64,000 bases of DNA from Apis mellifera. Taxonomy: Eukaryota > Arthropoda > Insecta > Hymenoptera > Apidae. The notes under the pieces were generated by a model. The model was not told the DNA's origin and made no database searches. It saw only the letters and a program-made list of their open reading frames with translations. The translations under genes were made by a program, and so were the position numbers. The stretch covers positions 7,584,963 through 7,648,962 of the forward strand of contig NC_037643.1 in the NCBI RefSeq assembly GCF_003254395.2, in the 5' to 3' direction. Of the stretch, positions 1 through 12,372 are shown one piece after another; within the stretch, counting starts at the first letter, position 1, and the number at the start of each line of letters is the position of its first letter.

Positions 1-215
1 TTTTTTTTAGAGCTTTTAATCACTTTTGCTCGAAGAAGATTATTTCTTTTCTTTCTTTCTTTTTCTTTTCTTTGAAGAATAAAAATACTTGAGGATTGAG
101 AAAGTTATCTATAATCAATTTTAGTTAAATTTATTATATATCACTGGAATTTATTATCAATTCAATTTTTTTATGTTTTAAAAGATTAAAAAGTTTCTTT
201 ACGTTTCTATACGTG

Positions 216-391
216 ATGAAGATATTTTGTATATTTATTATTTTATTCTCCTCGAATGAAATTGAAAAACCAAGCTTTAAAGTTCCATGGAAAACACTTT
301 ACAAGTTTCCTACAATTTTAAGATTTAATCTCGACAAGAGTATCGAGTTTCCATTATCTCGCGAAAACATGTGCAATTCGTTTTCCCCCGC
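216..391 (+). other. Possible first coding exon with signal-peptide-like start
   Basis: An ATG at 216 gives about 58 codons beginning MKIFCIFIILFSS, which has the charged start, hydrophobic core and small-residue end of a secretory signal peptide. The stop codon lies within a GTAAGTTT splice donor (GT at 392-393), so the frame could continue in another exon. The local DNA is very AT-rich and such hydrophobic stretches arise easily there. No family is recognised. Confidence 0.12.
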
Positions 392-892
392 GTAAGTTTT
401 ATTTTCTTCCAAAACTTCACGATCTTTCCTAAAACCAAAACTCCTTCATTCGAATCCTGTTTATTGAAAATTGTTAACACTCACATTGTTGCACTCCTCT
501 CTTAAAAGTCCTCTATAAGTTAGAAGTTAAAATCGTCCAAACCAATTCCCAAGAGAACAATCTTGGCTACTCTTGTATTCCGCACGCGACACGAAAATAA
601 AAAAAAAGAAAGAAAGAAAAATAAACAAACAAATAAAATACGTTCGAGCACCAGTTTTACCAGAAAGTGTCTAATGTGCAGTCGCATTAAAAAGACATTA
701 GAAGATCTAGGCTCTCGAATAGCTAGGGATCGCGTCACAGGAATAAATTTGCTCGTGACTTCCAATAAATGTACATTGAGGGTGCTTCATCGATCCTCCT
801 GTTTCCGCCTGTTCTCTTAACCATGGCAAAAGTTTTCATCTTCTCCCTCTCCTTTTTTTTTCTTTTTCCCTCTTTTTCTTTCTTTCTCCTAG

Positions 893-1150
893 CGAAGCAT
901 TCTACACGCGAGAGACGAAGTCGAGACTCCTTCACCGGTTGATGTAAAATAATCTTAACCAAGGCTGTGCGAAACCCTCTTCGCCACGACGACAAGAATG
1001 GCCAGAGTAGATCCACCACTTCCTCCTCTGTGTCGCACACCTCCACGAGCAGAGAGAGAGAGGAGATCATCACCAAAGAACCGAACTGAACTTTTTCGAA
1101 TGAATTTAATCAGAAACATTTATTTGTTTCTCAGATTTTATGAATTATGG
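893..1150 (+). other. Candidate 5'-leader exon
   Basis: A long pyrimidine tract ending in CTCCTAG (to 892) makes a strong acceptor, and G|GTAAGTG (GT at 1151-1152) a strong donor. All three frames have stops in the first half, so the segment cannot be an internal coding exon. An ATG at 998 in a favourable context (AAGAATGG) opens 51 codons up to the donor. The predicted start of the peptide, MARVDPPLPPLCRTPPRAER, is not recognised. The most cautious reading is a possible untranslated or start-containing exon. Confidence 0.18.
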
Positions 1151-2033
1151 GTAAGTGCAGGACAAATGATTTCAATGTTGATATTCCATATAATTTTACA
1201 AATGTAAATGTAAATTTTAACTTTGAAATGTGATAGATGAATGGAAATAGAATTACATATGTATACAAACTTTGTTCTTATCCAATTTTCTTCCTTTTGT
1301 TTTAATTATATCTCATAAATTTATAAATCATACGTATATTTATATAAATATACGAATTTCAATAAATATTTAATATAACCAATAGTCAATACTCAATTAT
1401 AAGAGTGCAGCATTAGTTGTCACGATGGAATGGTTAAAATTCTGGATATCTCTTTTTATATTCTGTAATTATATACTGTTTTTCACTTATAATCCATCTT
1501 TTCTCTCATTATATCTGGACAGACTGTTAAATTAAGCAAAGCATCATCCACGAACATATTAGGAAATGTTCTTTCATGGTTTGAAAAACATCATATGGAA
1601 AAATTCAATGTAACATAAGATCTCGATGTAAGAATTTCCTCTTGGAAAGGAATCATTGTCGATTTTTATTCTTAAATTCTTTTGGTATTCCATAAATCGA
1701 AGAAACTGAGAAAAATTGCGATTTCAAAAAAACTGTTCTTCATACATGTCTTTCATCATAATTTAGAATGACTTTGACGTGGGTGGAAACAAAAATCAAT
1801 GCACGATGTCGAAATGCATTGTAAACAAGGCTTCTTTACTTAAAATTTTAACAAAGTTTGGTTAAAATTGGAAGAATGCCTTTATTTATTTAATTTTCAA
1901 TTTGATTGTGAAAAATATTCATATTCTTCACGAGGATAACAAGATATAAGATATTAAAATTTATGAGATACAAGTGTATCACGCGAGAAAATTCGAATGT
2001 TGAGTCAGTTATCCTTGAAGTTTTTTCTTGCAG

Positions 2034-2152
2034 TAGGCCGAGAAATATGGCGGAATAATGCGATTATTACGAGGGATAAGGTGGAACCTTTCGTTTTAAA
2101 TATATCGTCGCAGCTGTTGCAGAATCTTCTTTTTCCTCGAGGAACTTCTTGC
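2034..2152 (+). other. Candidate internal exon
   Basis: The acceptor TTTTTTCTTGCAG ends at 2033. One of the three frames (ignoring the first two bases) is open beyond the segment and gives a peptide starting GREIWRNNAIITRDKVEPFV, which has a balanced, protein-like composition. The other two frames stop within 25 bp. The matching donor is poor (GTAATA at 2153), so the right boundary is uncertain. The peptide is not recognised. Confidence 0.15.
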
Positions 2153-4680
2153 GTAATAAATTTGATTCGCTACAAATCTCTTTTTTTTCCTTTCCCTCTC
2201 TTCTCGTATATTTCATGATTTATTATAACATCAAATAAAGAAAAAATTAAAAAAATGATTGTTCCAAATTTCTTGTCAATTATTACTTTTAAAAATAATG
2301 AATATTATATTCAGATTATGTTCAGATCGATCACTAGTTTTGTTTTGTTATTAAGCATAAATATCTAGGAACATTCGAATCTTATTGATCGATAATTATC
2401 TGATTAATTTTTAAATTTTCTATTTTCTTCGTCGTTTTTTTATTTCAAGTCGAAGATTCTTTATGAACATTTGCTTGATATAACTTTGAAATCAAAAGTT
2501 TTTATAATACCACCATTTATTTTCATATTCTATCGACAATAATTGCAAATAAATTGCGAAAATCCTTTAAGCTCGATGAAATTAATCGGCAGATCGTGTA
2601 TATTTAATTAATTTTAAAGCTTAATATTGGAAATTGCAAGAGAAATATAAAGATATTTTGTTCAAATCGGTTTTGCAATATAAATTATCACTATTTTCAT
2701 TTCGCTTATATTTGCTAATTACAAAATTCTGTGAAAATACGACTGTATTGAATTTCTCTTGCCATTTTGAATAAATCGTTGTAATTATCTCGTTTTTTAA
2801 AATATAAATTGTTCCTGGCTTCTGTATCTGTAGCAAAGCTATTTGTATGTGTTTTTCAGCTAGGTAACAGTTTTTTTATTAAATTTTTTTTCCGTTGAAA
2901 CAGGTTGTTGGACCAGGATAATTCTGTATTATTAGAAGTATTTAAAGTATATTCTTGATCTAAATCCGAAATCACTAAACACTCTGGCTGTCATGAGAAT
3001 TTATTGTACATTTAAAATATTCAATAATACAGTCTAGTGGATATCAACGACCTGGTCGATAGTACTTAAATAATACTTAATGTATTTCTGATCCTCTTGA
3101 ATGCTTCTGGAATATCTGAGTACTTTTACTTGCTTTTAACTGTTCCATTTCTTTTTAGGCCAATATTGATTTGTTATAACGTTTATTCCTTTTCTTATTC
3201 TTCTTGTTCTTTTATTCAAGTACTTGTTGTTGAAACAGTACGATTTATTTTCATTCTTATTATGATACTATTCTTATTATTTATTATGATATTCATATTT
3301 TATTTTTGAGAAGTTATTAGTTACTCTGAATCGAATAATTAAATTACAAATATATACATATATATTTTTATTAATTAATATCATATACTACTTGCCATGT
3401 TCACTGTTTCTTTCTCTTAAAATAATTCAAATTTAAGAATTATACTTTATCTTACAATTTATTCAATCATTTGTTTATTTTACTTTGTTATTTATTAGAA
3501 TTTTCTTTTCCCTAGAAACAACTTTCATTCTTCATTTATAATCAAAGTATTTGGATTGAATTAAGATTAAGTTCATTCATCAATAACACTATCGCTATAT
3601 TCTTGTAACTTTTAATTTTTTTTTATTTTCTTCCATTTTTCTTAATTTCAAGTGATTAATTCTCCCATATCTTTTCCTATATTTCTTAATATTTTTCTTT
3701 AAACTTTTCTTTTCGTATTTTTATATATTTTTTATTTTCCAAATTCCTAAAAGTGTATATATAACAAATTCGCTGTAATCTTTCAGTCTTTCCTTTTCAT
3801 TATTTCCTCCAATCTTTGATTGTCATCTTTCATTAACTCTGTTTTATTTAAAATTAATAATTTAATAAACCATAAGTAAATGGATTATAAACATTGGTTA
3901 AGATAATAAAAATTCTTTCATATCCAAAACTCAACCTCAAATCATTCATTTGTCATATTGATTGTCATTTTTATTGTTATTTAATCTTTTCACTGCAATC
4001 AAGCTCCATGCTTGTTGCATTTTGAAGAGTTTGTATCATTATTCATTCCTTTTTGCAATATTTAAAATATTTTTGCAATGATTCTTTTTCTCTTTTCTCC
4101 AAAAAAAAGATACACTCAACAATAATTTATATTTAATTTTACAATGACACATGATTCGTTCGTTTATTATACAATTTTTCAAAAAGATCTTTATTCAAAT
4201 TTAAATATTTTCTTTTACTTCTTTCTAAATATTCAACTTTCTTCCTCTTTTTCTTCTTCTTCGTTTTGAGTTGTATAGTTCTTTTACTCATCATGCTCAC
4301 GAAATTCCTTTTCTTAACTTCTTTCGGGATACGTGTCACCCACACAATTTTATTTCTCCATCTTCTTTCCCCATTCTCTTCATGTGTTCTTTTTTATTTC
4401 GAAATGTCTTCCTCTTCCTGCCGTGCAACCTCAGGATATCTTCATCACGAACAAATTCCAATTCTACAAAGGAGAGGACGAAGGGACACCAACTGAATTC
4501 GAATTCCCGACCATTCGACCAATAATTTCTCATTATTATTTGTTCCAAATTAAACGGACGATTTCTACACATCCAGCTGCGACATTTCATTTTCTTTCTC
4601 ATCTCGTATCAGATAAACTCTTCCACTTGATAATTGAAACATATCTTTCCTCACCTTTCTTTTCATTGTCACGCACGCAG
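2153..4680. other. AT-rich stretch, nothing recognised
   Basis: Low-complexity AT-rich DNA. From about 3600 to 4700 the top strand becomes pyrimidine-rich, which produces several overlapping Ser/Phe/Leu-rich frames that I do not accept as genes. Confidence 0.5.
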
Positions 4681-4890
4681 CTTCCCTTAATTTCATTCTT
4701 TCATTCTTCTTTTTTTCACGATGCTTGTAGATCTCTATGCTGAATGAACTTTTAAGGAATCGATTAAGAAATATATTGAGTTAACAGCATCTTTCAACTT
4801 AATTTTATTCTTTCATCCTTCTTTCTTTACGCTCTTTGTAGATCTCTATGCTGAATCATTGAATCGATGAAATATATTACGTTAATAGCA
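4681..4890. repeat. Diverged tandem duplication, about 110-bp unit
   Basis: Copy 1 (4681-4790) and copy 2 (4791-4890) share a pyrimidine-rich left half. They also share an identical 20-mer, TGTAGATCTCTATGCTGAAT, at 4726-4745 and 4837-4856, followed by similar AATCGAT and AATATATT segments. The offset is 111 bp. The copies have diverged by substitutions and small indels, so the duplication is not recent. Confidence 0.85.
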
Positions 4891-5218
4891 ACGAATAGAG
4901 TTGGTAAATCAATTATCCAAGAAAATATCTCGCTAAATATCAATATAATTTTTCCATCTCTTTCATATCCCTTTTATCTACCTTCTATCTTTTTTTATCG
5001 AGTTTCCTTTCACGCAATTTCCGTAAATTTTGTTATAAAGTTAAGTCAACGAGGCAACTTTTCGAGGGTAGTTTCGATGATATTCCATAGAAGATCAGCG
5101 CGTGCACACGCAAATAGGGCCGTGCTGGTGCAGAATTCGAATTAGCGTGTCTATGTGTGATGGAGGGAAGATTACACCCTCTTGGGTACGTTGTTTCTAA
5201 TTTGTTTCCTTTGTTGCT

Positions 5219-5261
5219 GTTATTAGAGAGACGTTCCGTTATTAGAGATCGTCCCTAATAA
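5219..5261. repeat. Short direct repeat plus stem-loop
   Basis: GTTATTAGAGA occurs at 5219-5229 and 5238-5248, a 19-bp period. The second copy also pairs with CTAATAA at 5255-5261 (stem TTATTAG/CTAATAA). A GTGGGCG box follows directly, and an octamer, ATGCAAAT, lies near 5303-5310. The cluster hints at regulatory DNA. Confidence 0.35.
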
Positions 5262-5605
5262 GTGGGCGATAGTTATCTCCACTCGCATTCGTGACATAGT
5301 GATGCAAATTTGCGAAGATATAAACGAACGAATTACCAGTTAACTTCGAGTAAATGGTACACGATGGACAGAAAATCTCATTTTTCGATTGTTAAATATA
5401 GTTTTGACATTTTTGATCCGTTGAAGTGTAACTGGCATCGGAGAGCTTTCATTTAGAAATTTCAATCTCCTTTTAACGCTTTAAATATTCATCCCAAATA
5501 TGTGAAATTTATATATAACAAGAAGTTGGATAATCTTCATTTTCTTCGCAGAAATCAATGATACACGTCATCGTTCGTCTCGTTATTTTTATTTTTTTTT
5601 TTCAG

Positions 5606-5797
5606 AATTCATAAATTCATTTCTCGAAGGAAATCATGTCGCACCCAAGGGACTTTCATCGAAGATCTCGGAAGGAGATCGTGTACACGCTTATTACACA
5701 CAGGGAGAAAAGTAAAACATTGCACCACGGAATCGCGGCGTGCACGCGAGCGTTCCAACCCCTCGTCAAGCTAACAGGGCGTTCGCGCCACGCCCGC
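5606..5797 (+). other. Candidate exon with possible start codon
   Basis: A T-rich tract ending in TTCAG (5601-5605) and a GTAAGTG donor (GT at 5798-5799) bracket 192 bp that is markedly richer in G+C than its surroundings. An ATG at 5636 gives 54 open codons up to the donor, beginning MSHPRDFHRRSRKEIVY. The peptide is basic and rich in Arg, His and Lys. The 30 bp between acceptor and ATG contain an in-frame TAA, so the exon would have to carry the translation start. No protein family is recognised. It could equally be a non-coding exon or an islet with fortuitous splice motifs. Confidence 0.22.
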
Positions 5798-8587
5798 GTA
5801 AGTGTCGCGTCTCGCCACGAGGAAGTCGAATTTATAGCCGTTTCGTGACATGCTCGTCCCTCGAATAAGTAATCACTTTCGAACTATGATTCATTCGAAA
5901 CAGAATAACGTTGCTCTCCATTATAATGAGATGAAAATCGTATAGTAGGAATTCAGAGTTGATTCTTCGTGATTCTTGGAAACTCTAAATATTTTAAATC
6001 GATTAATTATTAATAATCCTCGTTTCTCCTTCCTTTTCGAATGTATAAAGTAGAAATGGAAGACGGAGATGGTGTGGATAGAAGAAGATTATTTTTACAT
6101 GTGCAATGAATCTTGATCGAATTAACGTTGTTTCTTCTTGTCTCGTTCGAATCGTAAGCGAAGATAAATTGGACAATTTTCCGAGACGAGACGAGGAATT
6201 GAATATTTGAATAAGAGGAGTTGAATACGTCGACTTTGTATTCTGATTCCTTCTTCCGGGTCGAAGGAAGGAAGAATCAATATCTTGAATCTTCGCTCGT
6301 AAGTCGAAGTAAACTTCTGTAAACTGGATCCCTGTTTCGCATTTACTGCAATCCCACGTATTACGTTCCGGTTATCCACGTCCTCTAATTTGCATCGGGA
6401 TTTCAAGATTCTGTAATTGGAGCTCATACGATGGATCAAAACTTTCATGATATTCATGATCGAATAATTGCAATACCGAAGCGAAATTTCTTAAGAAATT
6501 GATTAATCTTCTCGATCATCGATTCATACGCTAATTTCTATAGAATATTTTTATAAAATTAATTATTCATTCATTCTACGTTTAAACATCACTTCTTGGA
6601 TAAAATTTTGAATCCTGTTCGCGTGTTAAGATCCTAAAAATAATTAATCACAAATACTTAAAATCTAAAAATGTCGGAGGAAGAGCCAAAGTAATTGTTC
6701 ATCGAGTCGAAACAATTCAAATATCGAAATTACTTCGAATTGTTCGTGTTGCATGTAGCGGTAGAAGTTTGCACAAGATACAATAGCGTGGAATAACCAA
6801 TAGCTTTGTTTCTCGTTGACGCATTTAAATCACCTGAAATTTCGATCGGAATTTCAATTTCTCCTCGAGTTCAACGATCCCTCCCCCGCGGACGGGGACA
6901 CGAATGAACGGAGGAAAAAATTCATCTCATCTCGCGACACGATCACCACTTCGTGCGATAATAAAAAAGAAAAGACTCTGATCCTTTCGAATTGTTAAGC
7001 GTCTTTGTTGATACGAACTTGTTAACTGCGTTGCGTCACCCTGATAACCGTTTCGAATAACGGCCGAGCTAGAGGCAATTTTACTGGCATTTTTACGTCG
7101 CACGAGCCTCAAAGTAAAACGATTTTAATGAAATTTCGCGCTTCGATATTAAACCGTAATATCACACGGGTTCGCTATTCAATTGTCGCGTCGCAACGTC
7201 TCGCTTCGATTCTCGATTATTGTGCATATTATGCGTATTTTATTTTACTGGAAACGCGGGTGTTTATGGATTCATCGAAAAATTTAAACGCGTGAATATG
7301 AATACGGGAGAAGAAATATTGGAAGAGAAATACGTACGGTTAATGATTTTTAAAATAAATTTCTGCTCAAGCGTTTGAAGCGTGTTTCTTCGCTTGAAAA
7401 TTTTTAATTTGGCCACGTTGTGCTACCCAATTTTGCAGATAAATTATCTCATTATCACTGGCCAACAATGATGACGAACCATCGTCGCAGAGTGTAATAA
7501 TAATACGATTTACTTTTAATTACACGTCGATGTAAATGATGAGTCGTGGGTTATTTCTCGATAATTACAATCGAATTATATAAAAAAAATATCATTGTCG
7601 AGACATCATCGTATGCAGTGCTATAAGATCGAGGTGCTATTTAAAAGATTCGAAAAATTTTTGAGCAATCGACAATGGTGGATGGATGACAAGGCAAAGA
7701 TGAATCGTGTGCCGAGTCAATGCCTCGAATCGACAATGCCTCGACAACAAATGGGTTAATAAACAACTTTTTATTTCACAGCACGAACTTGGCCTTCGTA
7801 CAGTTTCTATTTATCTTAATCTGCTTTTTGTTGATATTCCACTGATTAGTTCTGGGTTTCGTTTAACACGATTTCGACCCAAACAAACGCGAAACGAATT
7901 AATCGTGTTATGGAGTTTATTCTATCGATCGTATCATACGAATATACATAATTTCGCGTCGCAATAGAATCTTTAAAACTGTCCTCCATATGTACACTCA
8001 TTTCGCACGTTGAAATAATATAGAAATACGAAGGAAGAACACGTCACAATCCCGACTCAGGGTTACATTTTAAGTTGGTACATTGTTACATCCATTCTTC
8101 CTTTCCCAACCAAATTTTTTCACTTTGTTTCTCAACCTACGGCGACAAAATGATACTGGGAACCAGGTTGGTTAAAAATCTCCAGTCTAATAGAAGAAAG
8201 CTCTTCGTATTTTCCATACGCGCACGCATCGTTAGTCACGAATGAATATGCAACATGTTTTTCAATGCTTTTGTTTTTTCTTCTTTTCAGAATAAAGATG
8301 TGTATATACACATATATGATGAACCATGATATATACGTCTGGATATGATATTTTTTCTCATCGAGACGAGTTTAAAATCAAGTTTTCTCTTCATTTTTTA
8401 TCGATAATAAATATAAAAATATAAGATATTTTTTTAAACATCATTTGACTTCTTTCCGAATGCTTTGTTTGAATTGCATCGAGATTATGACGCGAGCAGA
8501 GACAAGAGAATAGGATCGAAAATGCACGTGACTGGAAATAATTCAACACAGTTCATTCGGTTAATGGAAGTGACAGGGTAAAACTTA
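5798..8587. other. Mixed-composition stretch, no gene recognised
   Basis: Parts around 6230-6450 and 6700-7200 are less AT-rich and have CpGs. A 111-codon frame on the - strand (6122-6457) has protein-like composition, but I found no good splice or start context. A GTAAGTC donor-like site lies on the + strand at 6299. No RNA gene was seen. Confidence 0.4.
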
Positions 8588-8685
8588 GGAGCAGCTAGGA
8601 TCCTAGGTTAAGATTTTCCAAGACGTTTGCCAGATGTGCTTAGACTTCGTCCATCTGCACTGGACAGATGTTAGGATCCTGATTT
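8588..8685. repeat. Nested palindromes, possible long hairpin
   Basis: The perfect 12-bp palindrome CTAGGATCCTAG at 8596-8607 shares AGGATCCTA with a complementary TAGGATCCT at 8672-8680. The two can pair as outer arms. Between them CAGATG and CATCTG segments can pair in two alternative ways. It lacks the long, nearly continuous stem expected of a microRNA precursor. Confidence 0.4.
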
Positions 8686-9103
8686 CGCGCAAGTAGTTTT
8701 ATAAAGTTCAAGTTATATCGATGATTTTTTTTTTTATACGGTTTAGTATATTTTGTGAAAAATAACTAGCTACATTGATCGATTTTTCGTAAAGAGATGT
8801 GTAATTCTATTTAGAAAAGAAAACTTGATATTTTATACATCCTCAATCTAATTTAAAATCGTTTAATTCTTTTTCAATATAATTAACAGTTTCTAAAATA
8901 TTCCAATAATCTTGCATTAATTAATATCATGCTCTATTCAAAAAACAAAATAAATCAATTTTTCTAAAAAATGTCTAAATTCCATGTCTTAATTTCCGAG
9001 TGATTGGTATATAAAACTTAATAAGAAACTTTACGTCGCATTGTCTTTCGTAAAAATAAAAATCATAGATTAATTATTAAATCTTTAAAATCTCACAATC
9101 GTA

Positions 9104-9550
9104 TTGTTAAAAATTAACAATATCGAGTTTCAAAACCGAACCAGTTGGCGCGTAACAAAAACAGAATACGAAAACAAAAACAAACAGAATACAATAAGAT
9201 ATCCTTATCGAAAATGGTATGAAAACAACAACACTGTTCATTCGCACATTTCCATCGTTCTCGTTCGAATAAATATTAATCCCTTAAGCACACGCACTCA
9301 CGTAATTTCACGCGGAACGACGACGCTGTATGTATACGTTAAAATAATTATTTCACATGGCGAACGCGCGCCCATTTCGCAGTTTCTACAACTGGATTCA
9401 ATAACTGGAACGCGGCCGATAATGGTAATAATCGATTTCGATAATCCTCGAAGGTTAAACCTTGGCAATTTATGCGAATTATCGGGAATAAAATGGGATG
9501 GAAAATCGAAAAAGAGCAAATGCATCGAACTCCAGCTCATTGTGACATAA
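9104..9550 (+). other. 148-codon open frame over a mildly CpG-rich stretch, unknown
   Basis: The right half (about 9360-9540) is less AT-rich than its flanks and is also open for 80 codons on the - strand. The peptide has no recognised domain, and the ATG lies in a very AT-rich stretch. No donor or poly-A signal follows the TGA. I favour a non-coding islet that happens to be open. Confidence 0.1.
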
Positions 9551-9577
9551 ATGCAGCAATATTATTGCAATCATGTG

Positions 9578-9605
9578 CGATAATATTGTTCCAATAATAT
9601 TATCG
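9578..9605. repeat. Perfect 10-bp stem-loop
   Basis: CGATAATATT (9578-9587), an 8-base loop, and AATATTATCG (9596-9605) form a perfect inverted repeat. A further AATATTATTG about 20 bp upstream can compete for the same arm. No T-tract follows that would suggest a terminator, and none is expected in this genome. Confidence 0.6.
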
Positions 9606-10219
9606 TACACGTACGGAATACGAGAGAACCAGTTATTTCACCAAGAATAATTTTATATCTGTTCAGAATTCTTCCTTCCCTTTTCTTATTCTCGAAATCT
9701 TTTTATTATAGAGAATACTTTAAAAAAAACGTGATTACCTTCAAATCAAGTTAAGTCTTCCAAAAATTGTGTTTAATGATTATATGCAACTTGTAATTTC
9801 TTGATTAACCGATATCATTCTTGATCTTCTTTTACATTAAAATAAATAATGTTTCCAAATTTATATTTTACCATGGACCCCCATCTATCCTTAATCTTAA
9901 ATATTTTAATAATAGGTACAACAGAAAATACAAAATCGTACAATCTACTTATCCAAATCATATTTATAGATAAATTAGAAGACGAGCAATGAAATTTTTT
10001 TAAATAAAATAAACAATATTTCTTTAAACAAAAATGTTATAAAAATTGCACACGTATATATGTATATATTAACCTTTGTTATAAATAAATTTTCCTTAAG
10101 ATATATCTTTTTTCCATTCAGAATCGAATAAGTTCACCTCCATCCTTTGATCGAAAAAAAAAAAAAGAAGAAGAAACAATCGCGAAATATAATTAACGCT
10201 CCTCCTCCTCTCTTTCTTC

Positions 10220-10700
10220 AACGATACTAAGAAATCCATTAAGGTCTATTTAGCGTCTCTCGAATATTTCGTGGAGAATTCTCGATCCTTTGTTTCCCCG
10301 GGCCATAAGCTCGCCGATAAACGATTCCCGTCCAGTTTCGTGGACGCGAATCGAGTTTCTCGTTTTCCCGATAATGGGGCACGAGATATTTTCATGCTCA
10401 TGTAAAAAAAAAAAAAAAAAAATTGAAAAGAAAAGAAAGAAAAAAGAGGCGCGCTGGAAATGTTCCGCGAGAAACACTTTATTTTATTCGGGCGCGCAAC
10501 GCTATCTCCTTTGAGGAGAAGGGTGGAAACTAACGTTGGCGGATGGCGTTAAGGGAACGAGAAGAGAATGGCCTAGTGACCTTGAACGAGCAGGCAACGC
10601 TCTTGATTCAGCCTGTGGCGAAGAACTGCTTTTTCCGTAATTAGAGCCCTGATCCGCGCGCCTGATTGTACGCGCGATGCATTCATGCGCGCTCTCTAAA
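10220..10700. other. CpG-rich islet interrupted by a poly-A tract
   Basis: Two C+G-rich halves flank an A-tract at 10403-10420. The right half carries a nuclear-receptor half-site (10576-10585) and, near 10665-10695, a GCGCG...GCGCGC near-palindrome around a GATGCATTCATG core. No frame has splice context. Possible regulatory DNA. Confidence 0.25.
10576..10585 (-). promoter_or_regulatory. Extended nuclear-receptor monomer site (FTZ-F1/ERR type)
   Basis: The - strand reads TCAAGGTCAC, the textbook extended half-site for monomeric orphan receptors of the FTZ-F1 and ERR groups. It sits in a CpG-rich islet, which makes it a little more interesting than a random match. A single 10-mer match has little weight alone. 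Confidence 0.25.
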
Positions 10701-12289
10701 AAAAGATGCATGCACATCTCTCTATCCTTCGTATTTATGATTCACGGATATTAATTGAAGGAACGATGCGAAAGGTCGATACGGAAGGAAAATGGAATTG
10801 GAATTTTTGGAAGATGGCGCGTTTCTTTTTTTTTTTTTTCGTTCCCTTTTCATCATGGAATATTTTTTTCGTAGAAATAGTATCTTAAATATCTACCTTT
10901 TCATTGTTTCGAATTTGATTAAAAGATTCGGTAAAATTTGATACGTATTCTCTTTCTTTTCAAATAGCGATAGATCTTTTTCTATGAAATCCAGATGGAA
11001 TCTACGAGTTTACGGAAGATATATTTATTTAATGTAAAATTGGAGATATATAACGTGATAAAAGATTTTTCATTTGAAGAAATCGATTTTTATCAATCAG
11101 CTTAAAGGAAATCAATTGATAAAAATTCTGGATGTCAAACAAAAATCGAGAAATCGAATAAAACGCGACGAGAAGCGAAAGCTTTATTAATCGATGCTAT
11201 TACACTATTATCTGTAATTTCTTTTTCGATCTTGTTCGAAAAAAGGTGAGGAATCGATAAGTTTGAACCGCGTGTCGTGCTAACGAGAATCGGATGAAAG
11301 ATACGTCACGAACGAGTTTGAGGAATCTAGTTCAGCTTAGAGGTAAGAAGTAGCCTCGATATCAAACAAAAAAGATCTGATCCTATTGTAGCGGTCGATG
11401 GAAGTCGAAGAGAGAAACCGTCTTCGTCTAAGAAATCCTCGTGTCGTGGACGAAAGCCCTTTGATAAGCGTCCCTTTAAACACCGAATATCCTTCTAATT
11501 TTCACTGCGGAAAATCGATGTTCTAATTTGTCAGATGATTGATTTTTCTCGAATTATCTCTCATTTACAAATATATATAATTCTACATTATTTACATGTT
11601 TACAATTCTTGAATTGATTTATATGATCGATGATATTTCGATAAATTTTACTGTTAAATTTTTTGATTAATAAATTAATATTATTACATAAAAGATGAAG
11701 CTTTTCTGCGATACAAGTGATGAGAATTTGTAGAAATTATAAAAAGATAATCATGAAATTTCAGATAAGAAGAGAAGATAATATAAGTGATGAATAATTG
11801 TTCACAATTAAGTTAATTATAGATAATTTTTCGAAGAACTGGTATCGATTAATGTTTGTTAAAAAATATTTACCAATTTATATTTCTATCCAATCATTTA
11901 ATATCATTTCAGAGACAAGAATGAACGTGAAACATTACATACCTTTGCCTCTCAATTTGTTTTAATTTAACGATCCAAGACCGATATCATTTACGTAATC
12001 GTCTAGAAAGGGCAGGCTTTGAATCACGTTTCAAGTTCGTTAGCGATGCTCCAATTCCAATGTGATTAATAGAATAGGAAGTAAGAATAACAGTATACAG
12101 AGAACACATAAGACATTTTAAGTCGTTAAATATTTCCAATTTAATCGCTTAACAATTTGATTTAGATCTAAGGAAATATATTTTGTGGAAAATTTTTTCA
12201 CGGTAAATGTTAACAAATTCAAATTTATTACCGTGAAAATCACGATTTCTTTTTTCCTTCTTTTTCTAGTTGAATTAAAAATCATCAAT

Positions 12290-12372
12290 TGAAATTTGAA
12301 AGCATCAAGTTTGAAGATTGAAATTTAAAGTTTGAAGCGTAAAGTACGAAGTTTGTAGAATGAAAGTTTGGA
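12290..12372. repeat. Degenerate GAAGTTTGAA-type repeat
   Basis: GTTTGAAG and GAAATTTGAA words recur five to six times at irregular 10-20 bp spacing. It is a weak cryptic repeat with no function visible. Confidence 0.5.

Noticed and set aside
3782..3800. TCAGTCTTTCCTTT, resembling miR-14
   Set aside because: Only the seed matches, and the pairing arm of a precursor is missing.
3600..4745. Several overlapping Ser/Phe/Leu-rich frames
   Set aside because: They come from a pyrimidine-rich strand. None has start or splice support.
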